Assembly: GCA_015146655.1 (NCBI GenBank)
Contig: VKHL01000051.1
Span: 122,306-186,305, forward strand
DNA from: Ochromonas danica
Taxonomy: Eukaryota > Sar > Chrysophyceae > Chromulinales > Chromulinaceae
Direction of reading: 5' to 3'
Length of the DNA stretch: 64,000 nt
Positions within the stretch are counted from its first letter, which is position 1; the number at the start of each line of letters is the position of its first letter. The position numbers and the translations under genes were made by a program. Positions 50,344 to 61,105 of the stretch are shown here, one piece after another. Under the pieces are notes generated by a model. That model worked only from the letters and a program-made list of their open reading frames with translations, made no database searches and was not told the DNA's origin.

Positions 50344-51578
50344 CTAGGCTAACAATCCATAGCGAAGTGCTGCCAAGTCAGGATAAAGAGCTTCTTCTTT
50401 CCGCTTAACTTGAGAGGCCTCGAGAAAAGCATTTAGTTGCTGATAGATACTTGTGGCCGCACTCACTGCGCACTGTAACATAAACACAAACTCATCAGAA
50501 ACACCACCACCAATGAACATAATCGACACAATTACCTCAAGCGCTCGGGTTAAATCTGCTGAATTCAGACTGCCTGACTTAGTGAAAGAGGTTGAGCAGA
50601 CTTGGTTGAGGTCGTTCACAGCTAATGCCACAGCGGCATCACTACACTGCTGCTCATCATGACTACAGTCTATCATCATTTTGCCACCGACTTTATGAAC
50701 AGTAACAATGATAGGGAGGTGAAATAGAGGAAGTCGAATATTTGCTGCCATGTCAGTGACCACTTCAAAGTCTTCGAAAGCACCTTGCTTACCCACGACA
50801 AGCTCCAATTTAGGCAATTGAGCACTATGAAGAGCTGCAAATATAGCTAAACTACAAATATCTGTTGGATCTCCATCGATTCGAAGAATCTAGAGCATAG
50901 AAAAAGTTCAGAATATGCTCAAATCACAAATCCCATGAAATTGTTCTTACCAGGATGTCAACGTTAACCTGCCAACAAAACTTCTTCTTGATAATACAGA
51001 GTTCCTTCCAATTGATAGCTTCTGACCCCAAAATCGCACTAATTCATCCAACAAAAGCATGGAAATAACCACAAGTATTGGTCAAATGCTGGCATCAAAA
51101 AGGTCAACCTACTCTTTCAGCGTTTCGCCAATTTGTGCACCCAAAGCAGCAAGATTGCGGTCATCGAGATTGGGTCTAGTTGAAGGTGAAAGATCAACAT
51201 TTATCTCAAGCTTTCCCTCGTCTGGTCTCTCTTTGTCTGGCTCAGCAATATCAGCCTGGCAAAGATCAGCACTTTCAGTGAGATAGGTTTGTGGGGGAAA
51301 GTGGAAGTGAGACACGTCACCTTTACTGAGCACAAGACATCCACCACGTCACCTAAAGTGATACGACATGAGCCATTGGCTTGTGGAAAGACATTATTTT
51401 CTATAGCAATGGTTCTCAAATCATCCGGTCCTGAGCAAAAGCAGCAACACAATTAGAACAATGAATAAATAAGCCATCATCCTTCACACTTGTCCTCACC
51501 TCTCCCATCACATCGAACACCAAGACTACAACCACTGATAATATAATTCTTTTCACTAGGTGAGATTTGTTTCAACAT
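50344..51578 (-). CDS. RRP42: Exosome core subunit Rrp42 (RNase PH family)
   Basis: Six exons (51578-51500, 51430-51321, 51255-51113, 51038-50951, 50889-50536, 50472-50344) give 300 aa, close to the human protein. Conserved stretches are GVRCDGRGPDDLRTIAIE, FPQANGSCRITLGD, EINVDLSPSTRP and ILRIDGDPTDICSLAIFAAL. The subunit is part of the six-membered ring of the RNA exosome and is catalytically inert in eukaryotes. Introns are 59-87 nt. The last one (50535-50473, 63 nt) has no stop and is a multiple of three, so an unspliced 321-aa form is possible. Family alignment favours splicing, because the 21 extra residues interrupt the C-terminal helix. Confidence 0.85.
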
Positions 51579-52074
51579 CTCTCTCTTTTTAATTTTCTTC
51601 CCTTTGCCACCCAATCTCCATACCAACACAAGCAACATACGACTTTCATTACTGCACGATTGAACTTTAAACTAACGAAATATCACATTTGGACTCGTGC
51701 CTCAAATGCCTACCTCGGCAGAAATCACCAAATCGGAGTTTTAAGTTCAAAATCAGGGTTTCCGTTGATCCCACCTCGTTGTCTCGGTCTTGGTTCGATG
51801 GCATCATGCCAACTCTGCAAGCTCTTGATCGCAGAAGAAGATCACTTGATCAATCAGAGACAAAACAAAGAGGAACCTTGTATGTCCTGACTTCTAATCC
51901 GTTCTTAGATTTTTTGACCTTTAATCTACGTGAAAAATCGAAGACAAAGTAATTTTCTTATCATATCTGTTCACGCCCACGCAGCTGTTACAATATCCTC
52001 TTAATAAGAGAATTGGAATAGTACATATAGACTATTATTAATACGAACGAAAAATCTAGAAGCAATCTAAAAAG
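51579..52074. other. Divergent intergenic region
   Basis: Shared upstream region of Rrp42 and RBR paralogue B. An open frame at 51689-51952 has no ATG start and no recognisable domain. AT-rich near 51950-52070. Confidence 0.35.
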
Positions 52075-55000
52075 ATGTTATTTGCTCCTCAAAATAACAA
52101 AGACTCCTCACATTTGAGAAAGAGTTTCTCCAAGGCTACCATGATGCTCACTGGTTCAGGTAAATAAAATAATGCCAGTGATAATTTCTCACTGATAATA
52201 ACTCCCTTTATTCCAGGTCCTTCTGCACACAAGCAATTGAAGTCTGCGATAGTGGAAGGAAATGAAGACAAGGCCATCGCCATCTATATGAGCAAAGAAG
52301 GATCCAAAATTGATCCTTCGAAGCCTTTTCCCACAAAGAAACAAACTTCAAGCGAAGATACCCCTATGCATTTAGCTGCCAAATATGCGTTGACTAGACT
52401 CTTCAAGATGTTTATTGAATACAACGGTCATCCTGGTGTGGTAAATGCAAAAAATGAGAATTGCGCTCATGCAGTGTGCTCCACGTCATCCTTTCCAGCG
52501 GCCCGTATTGATATCTTGGATATGATCTTTGACTGGAGAGGAACTAAGGCGGATGGTTCTATTGACTATGTTCATATTGACGAAGTTAACTATGAAGGTA
52601 ACACAGCGTTACATTTGGCAGCTTACCACGGTCTTTTGTTATGCATTCAAAAGCTGGTTCTCAGGGGAGCGAACTTTTCAGTCTTAAATAAGCAAGGCTT
52701 ATCTTGTGCAGATATTGCAGAACAGGGAGGACATCCACAACTGGCTACAATGCTGGAATTGGCCTGGCTGTATCAGACGGACACAGCGAAGCACGAGATG
52801 ATGCGATCGTTTGAAATACACGCCAAAGAGAATCCTCAAGCTCGCATTTTGGTAGATGGTATGAGCGTTCCTTTAACAGGCTTCGTTGATTTTATGAACA
52901 AATCTATCAAAACTGTATCGGAGAATTTACATGAGCCTTCTTCCCGTGCTGAGGCTATGCTTAATGGTTATTGCTGGGATGTTAAGACTCTGAAAAGAGA
53001 TTACACTGTGAGCAACGACAAGGTACTGATGACTGTTCATCTCAAGCCTCGCGCTGTTTCGAATGAAGGTGAGTAGTTTTGATTCTATTTTCAACCCGTT
53101 GACTCGAAGATTATAACTTTTTTCCTTTGTACACAGAAGTGGTAAAAAAGAGTGATGTAGAAGTTGGTATTTCTGTGGAAGAGGTCTATCTTGATCCTTG
53201 TTACACAACAATCGCTGCTTTTACTGTTCTTCGAGGAGGCAAAAAGGAAAGTTACGCATTCCATCATTTTGATAATAAAGCCTCTGTCTTGCCGACAAAT
53301 TACTCCGCTGAGAGTAAATCTGCCGACGGCAACAAGAAATTCTCGGCACAATCGAATGTGAGACCACAGTCTACCGAAGCTTGCCCCATGTGTGGGTCTT
53401 TAATGTTAGAAGGAGCCAGTATCCATAATTTCTTGACGGGAACTCTGATTGAAGCGGGGCGTCGTGAATTATCCTGTGGATCTGGACATAAGTTCTGTGT
53501 AGATTGTTGGTCGGAGAATACACTCGCTATGGTAAAGAGAGATCCCTCCTTGGGCAGCATTCGTTGCCCCTCTGCTAATTGCGGTGAAATATTGGATATT
53601 CAATGGGCTCCAATTATTCTCAAGAAGCCTGATTTGGTTAACAGGCTTCTCGCACAGCGTCAAAAGCATGTCATAGACTCGCTGAATTTGAGATGGTGCC
53701 CCGTTCAAGGTTGTGGACTATTGGTTCACCTTCAACATTCTCCTGTCCTTTCATCTGCTTCTACAACCTCTTCAAACTCGTCCAATCAGCTTCCACAGGC
53801 TGTGATTTGCGGAAATGGCCATGCTTTTTGTTTACATTGTAATAAGGAAGCGCATGCCCCCTGCCGATGTGCTGATGTCATGATCTGGCAGGAATTGCTC
53901 AGAGAAGAGTCCACTGCATCTAATTCTGACTCTAAAAATAGCAATGCATTGGCGGTGATGATCTTGCACTATCCCAACAGCAAACGCTGTCAAGCATGTG
54001 ACAGTATTATTGAGAAACAAGAAGGGTGTAATATTGTCCGCTGCAACACTTGTCAGGAGAACTATTGTTGGACATGCATGAAGCTTTGGAGCACCCACAG
54101 CAACCGAACAAACAGCATTCTTTATTGCAATAGATATAACGAAGATCTTGAGAGACACCAGTACTTATCTAGTCAACAAGGTAGTTGGGAAGAGAAGACG
54201 GACGACATTGCTGTTGTTCACAGAAAGGCTCGCTTTCAGCGCTTTCAACGGCTCCTTCATTACAACTTCAGACACATGGCACACGATGAAAGCATGAAGA
54301 GCGAGCTGGAGGCGCGTTCAAAAATAGAGCAACGTGTCTATAAAGGATTAGTTAGCTCTGTCGATGGTGAGCTAACTTGGATTCAAGGTAGCCGTGTGCA
54401 AAATCCATTGAAGACCCAGAACAAAGACGGCGATGCTTATCATGCGATCCAGAAGCTTGAAAATGATGCCATATCTATTGTAGACTACTATGTCCCGAGA
54501 GAGCAGGCTATTGATTTCTTGATTGAGGCATTTGAAGAGTTGGAGAAGTGTCGAGTGTTTCTGAAGTGGACCTATCCTTTCATTATGCTTGAGTTTGACG
54601 AGAAATTTGCATCTAGCATTAATCGTAACATTTATCGTTCTAAGGATCAGATGGAAGAGTTTAGTGGCCAGTTTGATCTTCTGCAGGCTTCTTTGGAATA
54701 CTACACGGAGACATTGTCTGATCTGGTGGCAAGACACCGTGTGCGTGCGACGAAGGCAGACATATTAACTGCTTGCCGCGATGCAATGATGAAACGATTA
54801 GAGTTCGAACAACTTATTTGCAGTTATTATGCAGGTCTACATTTGGCTCCAGCTCTGTCTTTTGAAGAGAAAGCTGCTTCGGGTATGATGTCAACTACAT
54901 CTTCTCTCACTTCTTTCGACGACAGACCTCAAGTTCTTACTCCTAAGGCTCCTGGGAAAGTGCCTCTTAAAAAGATTAAAAGCGAAGAGATCATTCAAGA

Positions 55001-58000
55001 AAAGAATATTGATGAGGTTTTGGAAGGAATTACTAATATGACTCAAAACCCACGGAATGTTACAGGTACTCATCCTCCACCGATTAACTACCAGTGTTAC
55101 GTAAAATAGATTTTTCACCATTGTTGTATTGGATTTTTAGTTGAATACTCGAGTAGTAGCGATGATGAGGACAGCAACAGTGACGAGGACGATGATGCTA
55201 TAACCCCTTTGCAGGTTGGTGTTGAGAGCTTGCTATTTGAATGTGAAGTAGAAGGTTAACATGATTGGGTTTGTGCTTATCAGCAACCTCCTATGGCGCA
55301 CCGAAGGACTTCTTCATTTCTGGGTGCCGCCTCCAATTTGTTGACACCTGCTCCACCCCCGCTACCTTCTGTACGATCTCGCTCCTTTTACAGGACAAAC
55401 TCGGCTGGAAATTTCATAGCGAGTGCCTTTGCTGAAGCGGCCAAGGAAGATAGTGAAGAGGATGATTGTAGTGAGGTTCTCGGATCCAAAAGTTCGGAAG
55501 CTACAGCCACTGGTAATCGCTTATTCCGTGTGGGTAGCCATCTCAGTTCTGCTTTGCTGGCTCATTCCACGACCCCGACCCGCAAGATCATTATTGAAAG
55601 CCTGTATAAGGATGAACCGAAGGAAGAGTCACCCGTTAAACCTCCTTCTCCGTCACCTCCCTCCCCACCACCTCCTCCAGTGTATGAAAAGCCTCCCACA
55701 CCGCCACCTCCACAACGTATTTATGAGGTTGTTCGTGAAAATCGCCCCCCTCCACCTCCTCTTCCTCAATATATAATTGAGAAACGGCTTATTGCGGCTA
55801 AAAAAGATCCTGACGAGGAAGCGCTAGAGCACGCCATTATGATTTCCAAACAAGAAGAAGACTATGGAGTCAATATGTACGACGCCTTAACTGATTCCGA
55901 TGAACCTATTGTTGAGGAGTTTATTGCATTGGGATTTACTCGTGAGGAGGCTATTTTGATTATCTTTGAGGAAAAAATGGGCATAAGTAAGCCTGAGCAT
56001 GCCAACATTATTACCCCTGCAATGCCTACCTTGCACAGGAGTGTCGATTCTGCTGCAGGCGCTTCTTTGCCTGCAGGCTTTGTTCTAACAGAAGAAGTGG
56101 AAAGAGAGATCGAGAGGCTAATGATGAAAGGTTTTACCCGCGAGCAAGCAGTCGAAGTGTTGGTGGAAAAGGAAAGAAAACGCCGCGAGGCTGAAGCTGC
56201 TCCTGTTCCTGATTTTGCCGCTCTGGGGTTAATGGATGAGATGATGAGCGTTGCAGATTCACGCAGAGAGTCCAACGCACGTGTCCTACCTCGCATTGCT
56301 ACCGGATTTTCTGGAAGCTCAAACGAACCCAGCCCCAATATGCGTTCCTTTTCTAGTCCTTCCTCACAGCCGTTTTATCCCTCGCCACCTCCCACTGATG
56401 ATGATTCACGCCTTGCCTATTACATGGCTCGTGGAATGACGATGGACCAAGCTTTAGCGTTGCTCCATGAAGAGCGTCGATCTTCTAGCGGCCACTCCTT
56501 TTCTTTTACTGATGAGGTACTACTTATGATATGTGCTAAATAGTTTTCGCATTCAATTGCCAATGATGCTCTTTCTGTTCCTTCTTTAGAATCGAAGCGT
56601 GACAGGATATTCTCGCAACATTGCGCCTGCCAGCAGTTATGCTATAGAAGGCGACGAAGATGCTGAGATTCTTCATTTAATGTCGAAGGGATATACTCGA
56701 GATCAGGCGATGCAAATTTCATCTTCCACTCGTAGCCGTATTCAGCAACAAAATGCAATGAATAGCAGTCGCTCTTTGAGTGGTGGGGATGCAAGATGGA
56801 GAGGTGCCGATGCTTATGAGGAAAATGGCATGGGTGGCGACCAATTTACTCAGTCAATGCTACAGCGCATGACATCTCCGGATAATCGCAACTACGCTGG
56901 CTCTGTGGCCCCCAGCCTTTCACCCTACGGTCCTGCTAATTTATCGAGTCAATCAATGTCCTTCTACGAACAACCTGCCTCGAATAGTGCATATGACTAT
57001 CCCCCTCCTGTTGCCAACAATCGTTCGATCTTCAGAGCTTCACAGCAAGTTTATGAACCACCTGTTCAAGATGACTATTATGCCCCCAACGACTTTCTTC
57101 CTCCACCACGAAGCGCACAGCCTTCAAATCTGCGAAGTGCTTCTGCTAGCACTAGCGACAATATGCACGCACCATTTGGTGGCAGTCAAATGGGTGGCAC
57201 CAGCTTCTATGGAACCACTGTGGTTGGCGACTACGTAGATTATGCTGCACCATACGCAACATTACCTGCTGTTGGTCCTTCTAGAGAGGCTGCTTTGGCT
57301 GCTCTACTCAATCAGCAACAAGCAGAATTTGGCGTCAATATGTATGAGGCTATGACCCCTGCCGATTCTCCTGAAATCCAAAGATTGATGGAAGAAGGTT
57401 ATAGCGAAGAAGATGCCATTCAAATGATATTCGATCTTCGATATCGCCATCGAGGTGCTATGTTGCAGAGGCCTCCCCCCTACCCAACCGCCATGCATTC
57501 CATGCCATCAATGCAGACGATGCAGTTGCAACCACCAATGATGCCCACGAATAGCGGCGCTTCAGTCGTCAGCACGCCACTTTCTCCTGGTGGCTCAGGT
57601 TCTGTGGCATCAAATCAGAATTTGGTTCGTTCTTCGGGCAGTGTGGCTTCCCAGTCGACAGGCAATTTAATCGCCTCGACGGAGCAAAGTAGACATTTGG
57701 CTTCAGATGACGCACACAGTCGATCCATGTACCAACCCTCGGTAAGCCAAACCATTTTATATTTGCGTTTCGTGCCTTTCATATGCTCATCAATTGACAA
57801 TCGCTTGCAATATCATAGGATGGCCAGAAAAAGAAGCGCTTGGTATCAAGAGTTTCTTCACTTTTCCATAAAGACAAGGTCACAATCGAAGGTGATCCTA
57901 TGACTCATGCTATTCGTCAGTCACAACTTGACGCGCAGCGTAAGCCCAACAAGATGAAATACAAGCCGTCTGATGTTAAGCAATTGACGAAGATGGGCTT

Positions 58001-58085
58001 CAATGAGGCGATGGCTGTGCAAGCTTTACTTGAAAATGAAAACGATGTGAACGCTGCCGCGTTGGCCTTGATGAATGCTTCTTAA
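52075..58085 (+). CDS. Ankyrin-RBR E3 ubiquitin ligase with repeated UBA-like motifs (paralogue B)
   Basis: Seven exons (52075-52159, 52217-53068, 53137-55065, 55141-55214, 55284-56516, 56590-57741, 57819-58085) stay in frame and give 1863 aa. Ankyrin-like repeats lie at about 60-190, RING1 395-462 (CPMCGSLM, GHKFCVDCW), IBR 500-556, RING2 596-626 with the presumed catalytic Cys 610 in EGCNIV, then an Ariadne-like region (VFLKWTYPFIMLEF). An acidic linker and a long Pro/Ser/Tyr-rich part follow. That part carries UBA-like helix motifs: EFIALGFTREEAILIIFEEK, LMMKGFTREQAVEVLVEK, YYMARGMTMDQALALLHEE, LMSKGYTRDQAMQI and LMEEGYSEEDAIQMIFDL. A canonical UBA ends the protein (about 1824-1863, LTKMGFNEAMAVQALLEN). 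Paralogue of the gene at 41874-46069, in opposite orientation. Confidence 0.88.
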
Positions 58086-58481
58086 CTCTGCTGTTCTCAA
58101 CCTCGACAATTGTATGCTACCTTTGCTTTGGCTTCTCTAGCAAACCTCTTATGCTTTTAATCATGCTATTAGTTTTTTCTTCTGTCGATGTAGATTAGCC
58201 AAGTAAAAGATGTTTGTATTTTTGTCCTGCAATAATTGTCTTACCGCATCGTTTCGATGCCTTTGTCTCCTGTGTTTGAATCTGCTTTGTATGCATCTAA
58301 GTAACTAATTAACTAATATCACTGCGGACTGATGTGGTATGGGATTTTGTTCTCTTACACATTGATGTAATGAAGTCAGACGTGTGTTGAGGCATTCTTT
58401 ACGTTTCAGTTGTGCGAAACGGAACATTGCGCGGGCAGTAATAATTGACACAGGAACTCAACCTCATCACAATCTGAAACA
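58086..58481. other. Intergenic with first copy of a dispersed repeat
   Basis: 3' flank of RBR paralogue B. Bases 58142-58222 recur in similar form at 59642-59731. Confidence 0.45.
58142..58222 (+). repeat. Dispersed direct repeat, copy 1
   Basis: CAAACCTCTTATGCTTTTAA, ATCATGCTATTAG, TTTCTTCTGTCGATGTAGA and TTAGCCAAGTAAAAGATGTT match the copy at 59642-59731 with scattered substitutions and a small duplication of CTATTAG. Confidence 0.75.
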
Positions 58482-59267
58482 ATGAGCATGATTTGTTGTG
58501 AAGAAGCTGACTCGATGAGTGATAAGAGAAGCGAAGAAGATTGGGGTTGTTTATTAAAAGGGGAGTGGATGGAGTACTCTCCTTCAATGCCAATGCTTCC
58601 CAATCTTGATCCTCCACCGAAGAAGCGTGTTCGAAGAGTCAATCACAGTCCCTTCCCACGTATTGTGAAGGCTGATATTCGTCGTAAATACCCAACGATG
58701 TTTGTGAATGTGCTGAACATGGTAGATGCAGAGGCATCTAGGAGGTTCTTTGAGACCTATTGTGTCGGCGGTTGTCAGCTTATTGATACTCTAGATGGGA
58801 AGTCTGGCCAAGCAACTTCTTTGGGATTGAAGCCTGTTATTAAGACTGGTATCGATGGACTTCTTTATTTCGTGAAAAACTTTTCATGGCTCTCTGATGT
58901 GATTGTGACAAGAGGCCGGTCTGTAATTGAGCAAGAATTGCATATGCCGGGTTGTAAAGTGAGAATTGCGAACACTTTGAAAGCTACTTTACCTCCTTCC
59001 TATGATGTGGAGTATATCGATATCGAAGGAAATCGTCGAGTAATTCCTGAATACTGTATCGAGACCTTGCGTTTGAATGGTCGTATCCACCCACAATCCA
59101 CTATCACTCCAATTCACAATGCTCGAAGCACCAGCTTTGCATGCGTGGAAGTAAGTGGTGAGCTGATCTTGCATCTTGATAACAATCACCGTATCTATAA
59201 GATCGAAAATACTGGCGTGGTGGTGTCTCATGTGAACAAGTCAGCTGCAGAGTTACAAGTAAAGTAA
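58482..59267 (+). CDS. NTF2/SnoaL-like relative (divergent third member)
   Basis: Single-exon protein of 261 aa. After about 65 polar residues comes a helical start (MFVNVLNMVDAEASRRFFETYC), a central helix (DGLLYFVKNFSWLSDVIV) and strands ending VSGELILHLDNNHRIYKIENT. The order of elements and the D-x-x-x-RI-x-(K/R)I end resemble the two NTF2/SnoaL-like paralogues at 17771 and 19498, but sequence identity is low. Function unknown. Flanked on both sides by copies of a roughly 85-bp direct repeat. Confidence 0.4.
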   Translation: MSMICCEEADSMSDKRSEEDWGCLLKGEWMEYSPSMPMLPNLDPPPKKRVRRVNHSPFPRIVKADIRRKYPTMFVNVLNMVDAEASRRFFETYCVGGCQLIDTLDGKSGQATSLGLKPVIKTGIDGLLYFVKNFSWLSDVIVTRGRSVIEQELHMPGCKVRIANTLKATLPPSYDVEYIDIEGNRRVIPEYCIETLRLNGRIHPQSTITPIHNARSTSFACVEVSGELILHLDNNHRIYKIENTGVVVSHVNKSAAELQVK

Positions 59268-59765
59268 CAGCTGCATGTTACAGCATTTCAACGTATGATG
59301 AAGTGAGATCATTGATGCATATATGCTTATTTTATGTAGTTATGTGAGATTATTTGATTGTGCAGTAGAGGAATAGTGACATTGTTAGTCGTGTCATATT
59401 TCTCTTTCTTTTCTTGTGAGTTGCAGTTCTTGTGACTTGTGAAGGTATTAAGGTTTTGACTTTCAATTCACTTCTCATTTCTTTGGTAGCTTCTGTCAGA
59501 GCCCTTTTATCGCTTAATTAACAGAAGCTGCTACATGTGTTATTACACGAATCTCAACTTGCCTGACTGACATGATGATTGTTAAACGGTCAACCTATTC
59601 TAATTCCACCAACAGGGGCAGATTGTGACTCTGCTTCTCTCCCAAACATCTATGTTTTCAATCATGCTATTAGCTATTAGTTTTCTTCTGCCAATGTAGA
59701 GATTAGCCTAGTGAAAGAAGTTTGTGTTTCGTTTTACAGCAAAGATCAGTGCAGTATACAGTATG
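59268..59765. other. Intergenic, convergent 3' flanks with second repeat copy
   Basis: T-rich 3' flank; includes the dispersed repeat copy at 59642-59731. No gene supported. Confidence 0.4.
59642..59731 (+). repeat. Dispersed direct repeat, copy 2
   Basis: CAAACATCTATGTTTTCAAT, CATGCTATTAGCTATTAG, TTTTCTTCTGCCAATGTAGA and GATTAGCCTAGTGAAAGAAG parallel 58142-58222. Confidence 0.75.
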
Positions 59766-60740
59766 TCAGAGAAAATCTCTATATGAATTATCAGAGGGAA
59801 TGACTGGTTGATAAGGTCGATCATGAATCCACATTTGTAGTAACCACTTGGTATCGAGAGCAACTTGTCCAGCATGGAGTGTGCGATCATCGCTTGTACC
59901 GTTGCGAAAGGACGGGAAGAAGAGCAAAGCTCTGCCTTGTTTTGGCTGGACTTTGAGGTTCAACTCTTTAAAGCAGGTAGCTCCACCAGTTTGAACATCA
60001 TTGAGATAGACTAATAAGGTCAATAGACGTTGCCCAGTTTTTGAGACCAATTCACTGGGCACGGCATCATAATGCCAAGAGAATTGTTGACCCAATTCAT
60101 ATCGAACAATCTGAGGTTCTTCATATTGATTAATAGGGACTCGAGTCAAGTTATAAGCACGTTCAATGAAGTCTTTCACATCATTATAATAGAGATACCA
60201 GGTTGTAGAAGTTCGTGCAGTGGAAGTGAGAGAAGAAAATGTCTGCGATGCAATCTGTTTACCTTTTCTTTCTGCCATGGCAACATAACTTTCACAAAGT
60301 TCCTTTGAAAAGAAAGGATCAATTTGTAAAACAGGTGGATCATAGGAAATAACTTTAATTCCAGGATATTGTAAGTTGATAGAGTTAACATGATTACTGG
60401 CTGTGAGATTGATATGTTCTGTTGGAAGAGCAGGTATTTCATCCGATGATATGGGTATGAATGGTTTGTTATCCTTGACAATATCAGATGTCATCGAATA
60501 TAGGTTAGGTGGTTTTACTTTGGTGGTAGAGGATAACTGCTGATGACGCTGTGGCTGTGGCTGCTGCTGTTGTTGTTGTTTTGACTTTTCTTGTGAAGGT
60601 TTCGATTTGCCAAAGCCTGTAGCCATCATCTTCCAAAAAGATGACGATTTGCCTTTATTCCATGGTGACAAGAAGAAAGCTTCCTGAATAGATAAGAGTA
60701 AAGCAAAGACAAACAGGTGAAGTAGAATCTTTCTCTTCAT
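59766..60740 (-). CDS. Prolyl 4-hydroxylase-like 2-oxoglutarate/Fe(II) dioxygenase
   Basis: Single-exon protein of 324 aa from the ATG at 60740; the longer frame upstream begins with GTG. The catalytic domain (about 140-310) shows the jelly-roll ligand set: H223-x-D225 in WHYDAVPSE, distal H289 in TLHAGQVA, and K298 for 2-oxoglutarate in DTKWLLQMW, plus LTLLVYLNDV and GGATCF. These enzymes hydroxylate prolines in secreted or cytosolic proteins. The N-terminus is a signal peptide (KILLHLFVFALLLSIQEA) followed by FFLSPW, then a Gln/Lys-rich stretch; Phe after the predicted cut resembles heterokont plastid targeting. Secretory location is the simpler reading. Confidence 0.85.
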   Translation of the reverse strand: MKRKILLHLFVFALLLSIQEAFFLSPWNKGKSSSFWKMMATGFGKSKPSQEKSKQQQQQQPQPQRHQQLSSTTKVKPPNLYSMTSDIVKDNKPFIPISSDEIPALPTEHINLTASNHVNSINLQYPGIKVISYDPPVLQIDPFFSKELCESYVAMAERKGKQIASQTFSSLTSTARTSTTWYLYYNDVKDFIERAYNLTRVPINQYEEPQIVRYELGQQFSWHYDAVPSELVSKTGQRLLTLLVYLNDVQTGGATCFKELNLKVQPKQGRALLFFPSFRNGTSDDRTLHAGQVALDTKWLLQMWIHDRPYQPVIPSDNSYRDFL

Positions 60741-61105
60741 ATACAATCCGAAATCTCTTTTGTGCAAGATATTGTGCTTCCTCACTTCTTAAGTTAATAT
60801 GCGCGGGGTAATGTAATAATTGCAATTAGGTTGCGGATGGAAATTATGAAATGAGATGATAGATACGTGTAGAAGCGCTTGTGTGTGTTATCGAGTGCGC
60901 CTATTTTATGTATTCTATTGTTATTGTTCTGCGGTTTGGAGAAGCTGCGCAGTTCACGTGTTGTGTTTCAACAACTTTATGATAGGAAACAGCTTGACAA
61001 CATTTCCCATGTAAATTTAGCGAAAGCAGTTAAAAGCACATAAAAAGACCAAAATTAATCTTTTGACAAGAATCGATGTGTATATACAAACGACAGCACA
61101 CGTGC
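60741..61105. other. Intergenic
   Basis: 5' flank of the prolyl hydroxylase gene and 3' flank of the E2-like gene. Nothing recognised. Confidence 0.4.

Noticed and set aside
51689-51952. 87-codon open frame between Rrp42 and RBR paralogue B
   Set aside because: Begins with TTG, has no domain and lies in a divergent promoter region.
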